From assembly GCF_014171575.1 (NCBI RefSeq), contig NZ_CP050453.1:1240001-1304000 (forward strand): a DNA stretch of 64,000 nucleotides. Direction: 5' to 3'. Below, piece by piece: positions 44,456 to 53,627 of the stretch. The position numbers were made by a program, and so were the translations under genes. Position 1 is the first letter of the stretch. The number at the start of each line of letters is the position of its first letter. Origin of the DNA: Microbacterium sp. Se63.02b (GTDB taxonomy: Bacteria > Actinomycetota > Actinomycetes > Actinomycetales > Microbacteriaceae). The notes under the pieces were generated by a model. It had not been told where the DNA came from and searched no databases. It saw only the letters and a program-made list of their open reading frames with translations.

Positions 44456-45574
44456 ATGATGTGGACCGTGACGGATGGATCGCTCAAGACGCTCGCCGGT
44501 CGGGTGCGGCAGGTGCTGAGGCAGGTGCGCGGACCGGCGACCGATGCCGCCGTGTTCGAGGCGACGGCCCTGATCGTGGGCAGCGGCTTCCTCCTCGCGG
44601 GTTTCCTGATCGCGCTGCCGGTGTTCTGGGGGCGCGAGCTGGCGATCAGCGGCGCCGGGTCGATCGGCCTCTTCGCGGCATACGGCGGGGCCGTCGCCGC
44701 CGTGATCGCGTTCACGTTCGGACGCCTGGCCGTGCGGCCCGAGAAGGGGGATCCCGGTGCCGCTCGCGACGGGTTCAGCGTCCCCGGCGATCGACTGCGC
44801 TGGTACGACCTCGCGGCCATCGCCTTCGCGCACGCGGCCATCGCGTTCCTGGGGTGGCTCGGTGTCGCGGAGCTGCTGGAGCGCAGCTTCACGGATGCGC
44901 CGGTGTTCCCTTTCCCCGGTGCGGTGCTGGTCGCTGTGGCGTTCGCCTTGACCGGCTACGTGTCGTTCCTGAGCGCCGTCGCCCTCACCCCCATGGTGCT
45001 GTCACTGGTGCTGGCGGTGTTCCTGGTGGTCGGCGCCTTCGCCAGCATGCTCGCCTCGAGCGACGTGCACTGGTGGCGTGACAACCTCTCCGCCCTCGGC
45101 ATGAGCAGCAACAGCGCCTCGGTCGCGTTCAACACGACGCTGATCATCGCCGGAATCATGGTGACCACGATCTCGCGGTACGCGACGGCGGGACTGCCTG
45201 CGGAGGACCCCCTCGACCGCCGAGGACGATTCGTGGTGCGCGGCGGGCTGATCCTGCTCGGGATCCTCCTCGCGTGCGTCGGGCTCTTCCCGGTCGACGA
45301 GTTCTTCCTCGTGCACAACACGGTGGCGACCGGCATGTGCGTCGTGTTCGCGGTGATCGTGATCGGTCTGCCGTGGTTCCTGCGGAGCATCCCGCGTGTG
45401 TTCGTCGGCCTCGGCTGGGCGTACGTGCTGGTGATCATCCTGCTCGCGGCGTTCTTCGCCGTCGGGTACTACAACCTCACGGCCGTCGAGCTCATCGCTG
45501 CCGTGCTCATCTTCAGCTGGATCATCGTGTTCCTGCGCACAGCCGGGTCGATCGGGGCGCACGCCGACGCGTGA
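44456..45574 (+). CDS. DUF998-like integral membrane protein
   Basis: About 372 residues with nine or more hydrophobic segments (ATALIVGSGFLLAGFLIALP, LAAIAFAHAAIAFLGWLGVA, VLSLVLAVFLVVGAFASMLA, VVFAVIVIGLPWFL). The motif DNLSALGMSSNSASVAFNTT with a preceding loop (SSDVHWWRD) fits the DUF998 family. Function unknown. Start at 44456 or 44459 (adjacent ATGs). Divergent from araC. A short GC hairpin (45575-45589) separates it from the convergent RpiR gene. Confidence 0.72.
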   Translation: MMWTVTDGSLKTLAGRVRQVLRQVRGPATDAAVFEATALIVGSGFLLAGFLIALPVFWGRELAISGAGSIGLFAAYGGAVAAVIAFTFGRLAVRPEKGDPGAARDGFSVPGDRLRWYDLAAIAFAHAAIAFLGWLGVAELLERSFTDAPVFPFPGAVLVAVAFALTGYVSFLSAVALTPMVLSLVLAVFLVVGAFASMLASSDVHWWRDNLSALGMSSNSASVAFNTTLIIAGIMVTTISRYATAGLPAEDPLDRRGRFVVRGGLILLGILLACVGLFPVDEFFLVHNTVATGMCVVFAVIVIGLPWFLRSIPRVFVGLGWAYVLVIILLAAFFAVGYYNLTAVELIAAVLIFSWIIVFLRTAGSIGAHADA

Positions 45575-45589
45575 GCGGGGCGCGCCCGC
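45575..45589. terminator. short GC hairpin between convergent genes
   Basis: GCGGG-GCGCG-CCCGC at the stop of the DUF998 gene, before the convergent RpiR stop at 45591. Five-pair stem and no T-run, so a weak candidate. Confidence 0.35.
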
Positions 45590-45590
45590 C

Positions 45591-46446
45591 TCAGTCCCGG
45601 AGCGCGTTGGTCGCCTGGCGGGTGCGCTGCAGGGCGTCGACCGTCTCGGCGAACCGCCGCTTCGCGACGCCGATGAACAGGCAGTCCACGAGGGCGAGCT
45701 GTGCGATGCGGCTGACCATGGCGCCGGCGCGGAACGCCGATTCGCGCACTTCGGTGAACAGGGCGTGGTCGGCGACGCGGGCGAGGGGAGTCCTTCGCCG
45801 AGGTCACGGCGACGGTGGCGGAGCCGTTGGCCCGCGCGGTCTCGAGGAAGCGCACCGTCTCGATCGTCGAACCCGCATGCGAGAAGCCGATCGCGACGGT
45901 CGGCGCGGACTGCAGCACGCTCGCTGCGACCGCTTCGTGCGAGTCGGAGAGCACGTGGGCGTTGCGGCCGACGCGCAGGAGCTTGTGGGCCAGGTCCTCG
46001 GCGACGAACTGGCTCGCGCCGATGCCGTAGAGGAGGATCCGGTCGGCGCCGTCGATCGCGTCGATGGCCGCTTCGAGCACGTCGAAGTCGAGTCGGGCGA
46101 CGGTCTCCTCGATCGCGAGCAGCTCCAGCGCGGCGAGCTTCGACACCGCTTCCTGGAGCGAGTCCTCGTCGGAGATCTCCGACCCGTAGGCCCCGCGGGC
46201 GGAGAACTGTGCGGCCTCTTTGCCGAGCTCGGTCGCCAGTGCCATGCGCAGCGGGGCGTAGCCGCTGAACCCGATCGCCCGGCAGAACCGCACGACGGAG
46301 GCGACCGAGGTGTGGCATTCCTCTGCGAGCTCGTTGATCGTCTTGTCGATCACGATCGAGGGGTTCTCGCGCACCACGGCGGCGATGCGCGCGAGCGACG
46401 GCGGCAGGGTCGATGCGGCGGCTTCGATCGTCGATTGGATGCTCAA
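45591..46446 (-). CDS. RpiR/MurR-family regulator
   Basis: About 285 residues: N-terminal helix-turn-helix (TINELAEECHTSVASVVRFC, RAIGFSGYAPLRMALATELG) and a C-terminal SIS sugar-phosphate domain (ILLYGIGASQFVAEDLAHKL, LSDSHEAVAASVLQSAPTVA, GFSHAGST). One break near 45785 is corrected to reach ATNALRD at 45591. The start is a TTG at 46446 behind GGAGGACCG; no ATG is available in the conserved N-terminal region. It is divergent from the kinase-murQ pair and is probably their repressor, with MurNAc-6-phosphate as effector in the known MurR case. A palindrome at 46499-46515 is the candidate site. Confidence 0.82.
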
Positions 46447-46498
46447 TCGGTCCTCCGGGGATAGGGGATTCTCAGTATGTCGTGACGGCGGTCGTGAC

Positions 46499-46515
46499 AA
46501 GAATGGTAAATTCTT
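46499..46515. promoter_or_regulatory. candidate MurR/RpiR operator
   Basis: AAGAAT-GGTAA-ATTCTT inverted repeat in the 136-base gap between the RpiR gene and the kinase gene, in AT-rich sequence unlike its surroundings. RpiR-family sites are typically such short palindromes. A nearby word CGCATGTAG (46532-46540) recurs at 62147-62155 upstream of the peptide transporter. Confidence 0.5.
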
Positions 46516-46582
46516 TTCAGTGAGTCTACTTCGCATGTAGTCTCTTTTCGTTGCATCTTGACCGAGTCCCTGAGGAGAGCCG

Positions 46583-47475
46583 ATGAGCGCGCAGTCGACC
46601 GCATCCGTCGATCTCGGCAAGTCGCGGTGCCGTGTCGTCATCCACGACGCTACGCGCATCGAGCGCTCCGGCGGGGGAGCGCCGGGCCTTGCTGCGGCAG
46701 GCGGTGTCGCCGCTGCGGTGGACGCCATCGTGTCGCTGCTCGACGATGCGAAGGGTCTCGACCTCATCGGGGTCGGCGCCGCCGGCGCCTGGCTCGCACC
46801 GGATGCCGCGCAGGATCTGGCGCGTCGTCTGGCCGCGGCCACCGGGGCTCGTATCGCCGTGGCCTCCGATGTCGTCACCGCGCACGCCGGCGCTCTGCAC
46901 GGCGGTTCCGGAGTGCTGCTCATCGCCGGCACTGGGGCCGCGGCGCTCGGCATCGACGACGACGGAGCCCGGCTCGTCGACGGCTGGGGCCCGGAACTCG
47001 GCGATTTCGGCAGCGGGTCGTGGCTCGGTCGTGAGGCGCTGCGCGCACTGCTGCGCGCCGATGACGGTCTCGCGCCCCGCACCGCCCTCGCCGACGCGCT
47101 CGCCGCCCCCGTGGGCACGGCGTCCGACGTGCAGGCCTGGCTCGCGCAGAGCGGCCCCTCCCTCGGCGACTCGCGACGCTCGCCCCGCTCGTCCTCGACG
47201 CCGCGGAAGCCGGAGACCCGATCGCGGACGCGATCGTCGCCGAGGGCGTCCGCCTGCTCACGGCGACAGCCGTCGCCGCCTCGACCCTGACCGCCGATGT
47301 GGTGGTCCATGGAGGGCTCGCAGACCACGTCTGGTTCCGCGGCGTTCTCCACTCCTCCCTGAGCGCCGCCGGCCGCCGCGTCGTGCCGGCGTCGGGCGAC
47401 GCCCTCGACGGCGCGCTGCTGCTCGCGCGACGCCTCGATCTCCCTCACGAAAGGTTCGTGCACCGTGCCGAATGA
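46583..47475 (+). CDS. N-acetylglucosamine/N-acetylmuramate kinase-like ATPase (BadF/BadG fold)
   Basis: Sugar kinase of about 297 residues. ATPase-fold motifs: [13 protein letters not shown] at the start, [44 protein letters not shown] and [20 protein letters not shown]; the C-terminal half ([20 protein letters not shown]) follows one correction near 47170. It overlaps murQ by 11 bases. It would phosphorylate an amino sugar recovered from the cell wall, giving the substrate of MurQ if that sugar is MurNAc (inference). Confidence 0.8.
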
Positions 47476-48399
47476 CGACTCCCGACTCGCCGCCCTCCTC
47501 TCCGTGCTCGAGAACCTCGATACGGAGGCGTCGACGACGGAACGCGGCGACCTGGACCTGCTCGGCACCGATGAGCTCGTGCGCAGGATGAACGCCGAGG
47601 ATCGCCGGGTGCCCGAAGCCGTCGCGGAGCGCATCCCCGAGATCGCCGCTGCCGTCGACGGCATCACCGAGCGGTTCCGCCGCGGCGGGAGGCTCATCTA
47701 CATCGGCGCCGGCACGGCGGGGCGCATCGGCGTGCTCGACGCGAGCGAATGCCCGCCCACGTTCGGGACCGACCCCTCGATGGTGGTGGGCCTGATCGCC
47801 GGTGGCGAGACCGCCATCCGCGCGGCGGTCGAGAACGCCGAAGACGATGCGGAGGCGGCGGGCGTCTCGCTGCGGGACCTCGAGCTGTCGGCCCTGGACA
47901 CGGTGGTCGGCATCTCCGCGTCGGGGCGCACCCCTACGTCGTCGGCGGGTTGAACCACGCCAGAGCCGTCGGAGCCCTCACCGTCGCGATCGCGTCGAAC
48001 GCCTCCTCCGAGATCGGGGCGGTCGCCGAGATCGCGATCGAGGTCGTCACCGGACCCGAGTTCATCTCCGGATCGACGCGCCTGAAGTCCGGGACCGCTC
48101 AGAAGCTCGTCGTGAACATGCTCACGACGCTGTCGATGATCAAGCTCGGCAAGACCTATCGCGGCGTCATGGTCGACCTGCTCGCCACGAACGAGAAGCT
48201 GCACGCCCGGTCGATCCGCACCGTGTCGCAGCTCGCCGGCGTGGGGATCGACGAAGCCTCCGCGGCGCTGAAGGGCGCGGAGGGCTCGGTCAAGCTCGCG
48301 TTGCTGATGCTGGCGACCGATGCCTCGCCGCAGACCGCGGCATCCGCGCTCGACGGCGCCGACGGCATCCTGCGCGACGCGATCTCCGCGCTCGCCTGA
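47465..48399 (+). CDS. murQ: N-acetylmuramic acid 6-phosphate etherase
   Basis: Removes the lactyl ether from MurNAc-6-phosphate to give GlcNAc-6-phosphate, part of peptidoglycan recycling. About 310 residues. The MurQ signature is clear: [20 protein letters not shown] with the catalytic Glu, then [28 protein letters not shown] and, after one correction near 47935, [19 protein letters not shown] and [23 protein letters not shown] start at 47465. Convergent with the amine oxidase gene, with a small hairpin between. Confidence 0.9.
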
Positions 48400-48405
48400 T
48401 CCGCC

Positions 48406-48421
48406 GCCGGGCCGACCCGGC
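48406..48421. terminator. hairpin between murQ and the amine oxidase gene
   Basis: GCCGGG-CCGA-CCCGGC, 6-pair stem with a 4-base loop, in the 22-base gap between two convergent stops. It can serve both directions. No T-run. Confidence 0.45.
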
Positions 48422-50403
48422 TCAGTGTCCGCAGGTGCAGGCGCCTCCGCCGCAGCATCCCTCCGTGGCGGCGCCGTGAGCCTGGGACGACTCCGGCACG
48501 TCCATCGCCGGGTTCTGGTCGAGGAACCCGTTCGGCTTGAACCAGAATCCCGCGTAGTCGACGGGCATGATGGGCCAGTCCTCCGGCCGCGGGAAGTGCG
48601 TCAGCCCGAACGTGTGCCACAGCACGATGTCCTCGCCGTCGATCGACCGGTCGCCCGCCGTGTACTCCGGCAGTCCAGCGCCGCCCTGATGCGCGTTGGG
48701 ATAGCGGCCGGCGGGCCAGACCTGCCCCGGTTCGTGACGTGTGGCCCACAGGTGCTTCGTGGCGAAGGCGGCGCGCGCGGCGACCGACGACTGCGGGTCG
48801 GCCATCAGCAGGGCGGTCGGCTCCGGGATCAGATGGTAGGCGGTGGGGCGCCCGACGCGATTGGTGCGCGACGCGCTCTGCACCTCCCACACGCGGGCGA
48901 CCGAGGAGTCCGCCTCGCGCTGTGCTTCGTGCTCGGTACGCAGCGGCGTCTCGGACCACGTGAACGCGTTCCCGAACGGATTCTCCGGGCCCATGGGAAC
49001 GCGCTGCGCGTCGATCTCGAGGAGCCTGTTGTCCTCACCGTCGATCGCGACATCGAGGCGAGCGCAGAACAGATGCTGGTGCACGGGTGCGAAGACCCCG
49101 GGGGCGAGTTCGGTCGCGTGCTTCTGCCGCACGCCCGGTTCGCCCGCCGCCGCGAAGACGATGCCGGTGGCCTTCGCGGTGACCTCGATCGAGCCGTCGA
49201 GCGAGAAGTTCCAGTAGAACCCGTAGTCGTAGTTGCCGATCGTCGAGAAGTACGACACCACGAAGCGGCGCGAGCGGCGCACGTCGGCGCGTCCGGCGAG
49301 GTCGGTGTGCTTCCAGAGGATGCCGTAGTCCTCCTCGTGCATGCAGACCACGTTGGGGATGCGCACCGGGTGGCCGTGATCGTCGGCGACGTATCCGTCG
49401 AGGTAGCGGATCACGCCGAGGCAGTCGCAGCCGAGCTCGAGGTGGTTCGCGTTCTTGCCGAGCAGGTACTCTCCGGCGTCGAAGTAGCTGATCCAGAAGC
49501 GGCCGGGGGCCGTGTCGCCGTACGGCACGACCATCTCGGGCACGCTGGCTCTGCTGAGCACCGAGCGGCCCTGGAAGCTCACATCGTGGAGCACGAGGCC
49601 TTCGCGCGCGTTGAAGTCGACGCGCATCGACCAGCCCTCCCACTCCACCAGGGAGCCGGACACCGTGAAGCTCGTGCCCTCGGGCTGCGTGATCTCGATG
49701 GGCTTGAGCGACGTGCGGGCGGCGCCCTGCGTCTCGGGGTAGTAGTTGCCGTGACCGGCGGGGACCGGGACGTCGCCGTGGTCCTCGACGCGGATCACGC
49801 TGTTCGACGTGAGGTCGATGTGCACGATGAGACCCTCGACCGGATGCGCCCAGGGGGAGTCCTGCTCGTCGTACTTGAGGAAGGTCAGCGAGCGGATGAC
49901 GCGGCGACCCACCTCATCGGCGCGACCGGTGTATCCCGGCGCGAGAGGGCCGCAGAACGCGAGCGCCATGTGCTCCTCCAACCCGCGGCGTCGCATGGCC
50001 GCCTGCCATTCGGGAGAAGCCTTGGCGATGATCTCGGCGCGCTCGTACTCCTCGAACAGGTACTGCGGCTGACCGTACGGCGGGGCGTCGTTCGGCACGC
50101 GCTCGGTGCGCAGGACCTCGCCGCGCGTGATCGACACGACGGCCTCGGTCGCGACGCCCGTCGCGACGTCGAGCAGGGTGATGTCGACGCGGCGGTCGAT
50201 GGGGACCCCGGCCGCCAGGCCGCGAGCTCCTCCTTGGTCGGCTCGTCGGGGAGCAGCATGGGCACGCGCGTGGTCTCGGTCATGAGGCCGGCCGTCTCGA
50301 GCACCGCCCTCGCCGCGGCGATCTCGGCGCCGGTCAAGGGGTCGTGCGGGTGCGGGGCGGCGATCTTCTCGATCGACACGGGCTGCGGGGCGTGGTGGGA
50401 CAT
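48422..50403 (-). CDS. copper-containing primary-amine oxidase
   Basis: Oxidatively deaminates primary amines to aldehyde, ammonia and hydrogen peroxide. About 660 residues. The Tyr that becomes topaquinone is in STIGNYDYGFYW (T-x-x-N-Y-D/E); the catalytic Asp is in SYFDAGEYLLG; two copper His are in PVHQHLFCARLD, and the PEDWPIMPVD end region is normal though its third His is not evident by eye. One correction near 50215 joins the short N-terminal part (MSHHAPQPVSIEKI) to the main frame. The C-terminus has an unusual Cys/Gly tail (GCCGGGACTCGH). TetR-type boxes flank the gene's promoter and the TetR gene upstream. Like Arthrobacter phenylethylamine oxidases, it could supply phenylacetaldehyde to the paa pathway (inference). 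Confidence 0.88.
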
Positions 50404-50419
50404 CGTCGACCTCACTATT

Positions 50420-50437
50420 TTCGAGCGACTGCTCAAT
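50420..50437. promoter_or_regulatory. TetR-type operator before the amine oxidase
   Basis: TTCGAGCGACTGCTCAAT, 17 bases before the start. Identical to the box at 51141-51158 at 14 of 18 positions, with the same imperfect inverted repeat. Confidence 0.6.
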
Positions 50438-50521
50438 AAACGGGTTGGCACGATGATACGACGGCGCGCCCGACGACCACAACCATCGATCGGGGGCGGG
50501 GTGCGTGGGTGCGGGCGCGGC

Positions 50522-51121
50522 TCAGGCGAGCCAGGGGAGAGGATGCCGTCGAGCACGGCGAGATGGGCCGCGGCGGGCTGCGGCTCGGTGACCTCGACGA
50601 TCTGCTGCCCGTAGGTGATCGAGCGCAGCAGCGCCATCACGGACTCGGTGGGGGTGTCCTGGCGCAGCTCGCCGTCGTCGACGGCCTCGTCCAGGGCGAG
50701 GCGGATGCTGTGCTGCCAGGTCGCGAGCGTCGGCGCCCCGGCGTCCGGGGTGGGCGCGAGTGCGGCAAGGCGCCCCCAGAAGCCGACGACCACGTGCGCC
50801 TCGGTGCGGGTGTGCTCGTCGATCGGGAGCACCTCGCGCATCAGGGCCTGCAGCCGCGCCAGCCCGCGCAGTCCGGCCGTCGCGTCCGAGATGCGGGCGT
50901 CGGTGCGGCGGGTGACCTCGGCGGCCGCGGCGCGCGACCTCGTCGAAGCCGTCGAAGTAGTGCCATAGCGACCCGGTCGCGACGCCGAGCTCCGCGGCGA
51001 CCGCGCGCGAGGAGACGCTCTCGTGTCCGTCGCGCGCGGCGACGGCGAGCAGCGCCTCGGCGATCTGCCGGCGGCGCTCATCGTGATCGACGATGCGGGG
51101 CACGTGCCCATCTTGTCGCAT
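50522..51121 (-). CDS. TetR-family regulator of the amine oxidase locus
   Basis: About 195 residues. Start region VPRIVDHDERRRQIAEALLA, helix-turn-helix HESVSSRAVAAELGVATGSL and WHYFDGFDEV; after a correction near 50935 the effector domain is RLQALMREVLPIDEHTRTEA and WQHSIRLALDEAVDDGEL. A last correction (a lost C at TCCCCTGG) gives the natural end LDGILSPWLA at 50522. Start is ATG 51121 or, by similarity to the TetR at 21629-22240, GTG 51103. A box at 51141-51158 overlaps its promoter and a match lies before the amine oxidase gene, so it probably represses both. Confidence 0.78.
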   Translation of the reverse strand: MRQDGHVPRIVDHDERRRQIAEALLAVAARDGHESVSSRAVAAELGVATGSLWHYFDGFDEVARRGRRGHPPHRRPHLGRDGRTARAGAAAGPDARGAPDRRAHPHRGARGRRLLGAPCRTRAHPGRRGADARDLAAQHPPRPGRGRRRRRAAPGHPHRVRDGAAALDHLRAADRRGHRAAARRGPSRRARRHPLPWLA

Positions 51122-51140
51122 CGAGACCGGGTCTAGCGAT

Positions 51141-51158
51141 ATTGAGCGAGTGATCAAT
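51141..51158. promoter_or_regulatory. TetR-type operator between the TetR and membrane-protein genes
   Basis: ATTGAGCGAGTGATCAAT; imperfect palindrome with ATTGA/TCAAT outer arms, matching the box at 50420-50437. It is 20 bases before the TetR start at 51121 and 12 before the GTG at 51170. Confidence 0.6.
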
Positions 51159-51169
51159 ATACTGCCCGA

Positions 51170-51715
51170 GTGGAGCACCTCCTTCCCGCAGCACCGTGGC
51201 TGATGGCCGCCGCGGCGACCGTCTCGGCGGTCGCCTGCCTCGCCGCGTGGCGCGCAGTGCCCTGGCAGGGGCGGCAGACCGCGCTCGTGATGGCGGCGGC
51301 GATGCTGATCCTCGCCGCGACGGACGGCGAACCGCTGATCGGACTCGTGCTCGGCGTCGTGCTGCTGCTCTCCGCCATGGTCGGCACGATGGGAGTCCGC
51401 GGAACCGCGGCTGCCGCCACGTGCTGCCACCGCGCCCTGGTCTCGCTGGTGATGGCGATCTGCGCCTTCGAGGGCGCATCGGCTGCGGTCGCGGTGTCGC
51501 CGGCGACGGCGGTCGTGAGCGCAGGCCACGGCGGGCACGGCATGTCCGGTGTGCTGTCGGTGCTCGTGCTGATCGGCGTCGTCGGCGTGGTGCTGTGGAC
51601 CGTGGTCGGCGAGTGGGTCATCACCCCCGTGCACCACGGCCGCACGGCACGACTGCTCACGACCGAGTCGTGGGCCATGGCCGCGGGGGTCGCTGTCATG
51701 TGCCTCGGGTTCTGA
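51170..51715 (+). CDS. small membrane protein of unknown family
   Basis: 181 residues, intact, about five hydrophobic segments (MAAAATVSAVACLAAW, ALVMAAAMLILAAT, LIGLVLGVVLLLSAMVGTMG, GVLSVLVLIGVVGVVLWTVV). No family recognised. A His/Gly-rich loop SAGHGGHGMSGV lies between the last helices and might bind metal; with a copper amine oxidase nearby this is worth noting but is only a suggestion. GTG start at 51170 directly after the TetR box. Confidence 0.55.
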   Translation: MEHLLPAAPWLMAAAATVSAVACLAAWRAVPWQGRQTALVMAAAMLILAATDGEPLIGLVLGVVLLLSAMVGTMGVRGTAAAATCCHRALVSLVMAICAFEGASAAVAVSPATAVVSAGHGGHGMSGVLSVLVLIGVVGVVLWTVVGEWVITPVHHGRTARLLTTESWAMAAGVAVMCLGF

Positions 51716-51752
51716 CCCACGCGCTGCACCTCTCGTCCGCTAGCGTGGCCGG

Positions 51753-52416
51753 ATGCCCCTCGCCCTGATCACCGGCGCCGCCCGCGCGAACAGCATCGCC
51801 GCCGGCATCGTCCCTCGACTCCGGGCCGCCGGCTGGACGGTCGTCACCAGCGACATCCACGACGCCGACCACCCCGCCGACCTCGCGACCCCCGAGGGGC
51901 CAGAGGCGCTCGTCGCGGAGGTGAACGCCGTGCACGGACCGATCACCGCGCTCATCCTCAGCCATGCCCACGACGTCGAGTCCGGCATCCTCGACACGAC
52001 GGCCGAGAGCTTCGACCGGCACGTCGCCGTGAACGCGCGCGCGAGCCTGCTGCTGATCGCGGCGTTCGCCCGCCAGGTGGACGACGACGGGGAGTGATCC
52101 TCGCCCTCACGAGCGACCACGTCACGGGCAACCTCCCCTACGGGGCGTCGAAGGGGCGCTCGACCGGCTCGTGATCTCCGCCGCGCGAGAGCTCGGTCCG
52201 CGCGGGATCTCGGCGAACGTGCTCAACCCCGGACCGATCGACACCGGATGGATGGACGCCGACACGCGGGAGTCGCTCGCGGCGATGACACCCCTGGGTC
52301 GTCTGGGTCGCCCCGCCGACGTGGCCGCGGTCGTGGAGTTCCTCGTCTCGACCGAAGGCCGGTGGATCTCCGGCCAGCTGCTCCAGTCGGACGGGGCGTT
52401 CTCGGCGCGCTACTGA
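51753..52416 (+). CDS. short-chain dehydrogenase/reductase
   Basis: About 220 residues. N-terminal ALITGAARANSIAAGIVPRL (a divergent Rossmann glycine motif), ALILSHAHDVESG, and after correction near 52090 (GGGGAGTG lacks a G) VILALTSDHVTGNLPYGASK with the catalytic YxxxK; a further small shift near 52145. C-terminus GRWISGQLLQSDGAFSARY. Its stop overlaps that of the convergent MFS gene by a few bases. The start ATG at 51753 has weak upstream signals. Confidence 0.78.
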
Positions 52417-53627
52417 GACGCCGCAGCGCGGCGCACGAACGCCCATGCCGCGACGGCGGCGACCGCCGAGGCCACCGTCATCGTGACGGCCATCGTCACC
52501 GCGTTCGTGCCGCCGAGGCCCGCGGCGAGAGGGGCGAGCACGGGGCCGAACAGGAACGTCGCCATGCCGAGCAGCGCCGAGGCGGTGCCGGCGCGACTGC
52601 CGTGGTGCGCGAGCGCCAGTGTCTGACCGTTGGGGCCGCCGAGACCCGAGCACAGCATGAAGCCGACGAGAGCCGCGATCACCCCTTGCACCCCGGTGCC
52701 CGTCAACGCGAGCACGAGGAACACCGTCGTGGCGAGCAGCGTGGCCGTGATCCCGCCGAGATACACGCGCAGCGTTCCCAGCGCCGCACCACGAGTCGGC
52801 TGGTCTGGCTGCCGACGATGCTCGCCAGCGCTCCGGCCGCGAACGCGATGCTGAAGGCCTGCGGGGTGAGACCGAACTGCTCCTGCAGCACGAACGACGA
52901 CATCGACAGATAGGTGAAGAACGCGACGCCGCCGCCCGCCGCGGCGCACAGCACCGCCACGAAGAGCCGATCGCGGACGACCGCGCCGGCGTGCGCCCCG
53001 TGTGCGGAGCCCTCCGCCGTGTCGTGCCGCCGGAGGGAGGGTCTCCGGCAGGGCGAACACCACGACGAGGAGGAGGACGACCCCGACCGCGCCGAGCACC
53101 CCGAAGATGCCGCGCCAGTCCATGATGCGGGCGAGCTGACCTCCGACGACGGGCGCGATGATCGGCGCCGTGCCGGAGACGAGGAACAACAGTGACAGCA
53201 TGCGCGACAGCTCGACGCCCTCGAACTGGTCCCTGGCGATGGCGAGGCAGATCACGATGCCCGCCGAGCCCGCGAGTCCCTGCAGGAAGCGCGCGACCAG
53301 CAGCAGCTCGATGTTCGGCGCGACCGCGCACACGACGGAGAGCACGGTGAACGCCACGACACCGACCAGCAGCGGCAGGCGTCGACCGAGCCGGTCGCTG
53401 AGCGGCCCCGCGACGAGCTGCCCGAGCCCCAGCCCGATCATGCACGCCGACATCGTGACCTGAGCCAGAGCCTCGGTGGTGCCGAGAGACGCGGCGAGCT
53501 GCGGCAGCTGCGGCAGGTAGAGGTCCATGGACAGGGGTCCGAAGGCCTCCAGCATCCCGAGCACCAGCATGGCCCGCAGCGTGCTCATGCGCGGACGGCC
53601 CTGTTCCGCCGACCCCGGGAGAGTCAT
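52410..53627 (-). CDS. MFS drug/metabolite exporter (Bcr/CflA type)
   Basis: About 400 residues, 12 hydrophobic helices. The drug:H+ antiporter family-1 motifs are visible: MLVLGMLEAFGPLSMDLYLP with the acidic residue in helix 1, GQLVAGPLSDRLGRRLPLLV motif A, and SGTAPIIAPVVGGQLARI. Corrections near 53030 and 52790. The start at 53627 overlaps the hydrolase stop by ATGA; MSTLRAM at 53588 is an alternative. Last gene of the reverse operon, so it may export the pathway compound or a toxic intermediate. Confidence 0.82.
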   Translation of the reverse strand: MTLPGSAEQGRPRMSTLRAMLVLGMLEAFGPLSMDLYLPQLPQLAASLGTTEALAQVTMSACMIGLGLGQLVAGPLSDRLGRRLPLLVGVVAFTVLSVVCAVAPNIELLLVARFLQGLAGSAGIVICLAIARDQFEGVELSRMLSLLFLVSGTAPIIAPVVGGQLARIMDWRGIFGVLGAVGVVLLLVVVFALPETLPPAARHGGGLRTRGARRRGRPRSALRGGAVRRGGRRRRVLHLSVDVVVRAAGAVRSHPAGLQHRVRGRSAGEHRRQPDQPTRGAALGTLRVYLGGITATLLATTVFLVLALTGTGVQGVIAALVGFMLCSGLGGPNGQTLALAHHGSRAGTASALLGMATFLFGPVLAPLAAGLGGTNAVTMAVTMTVASAVAAVAAWAFVRRAAASQ

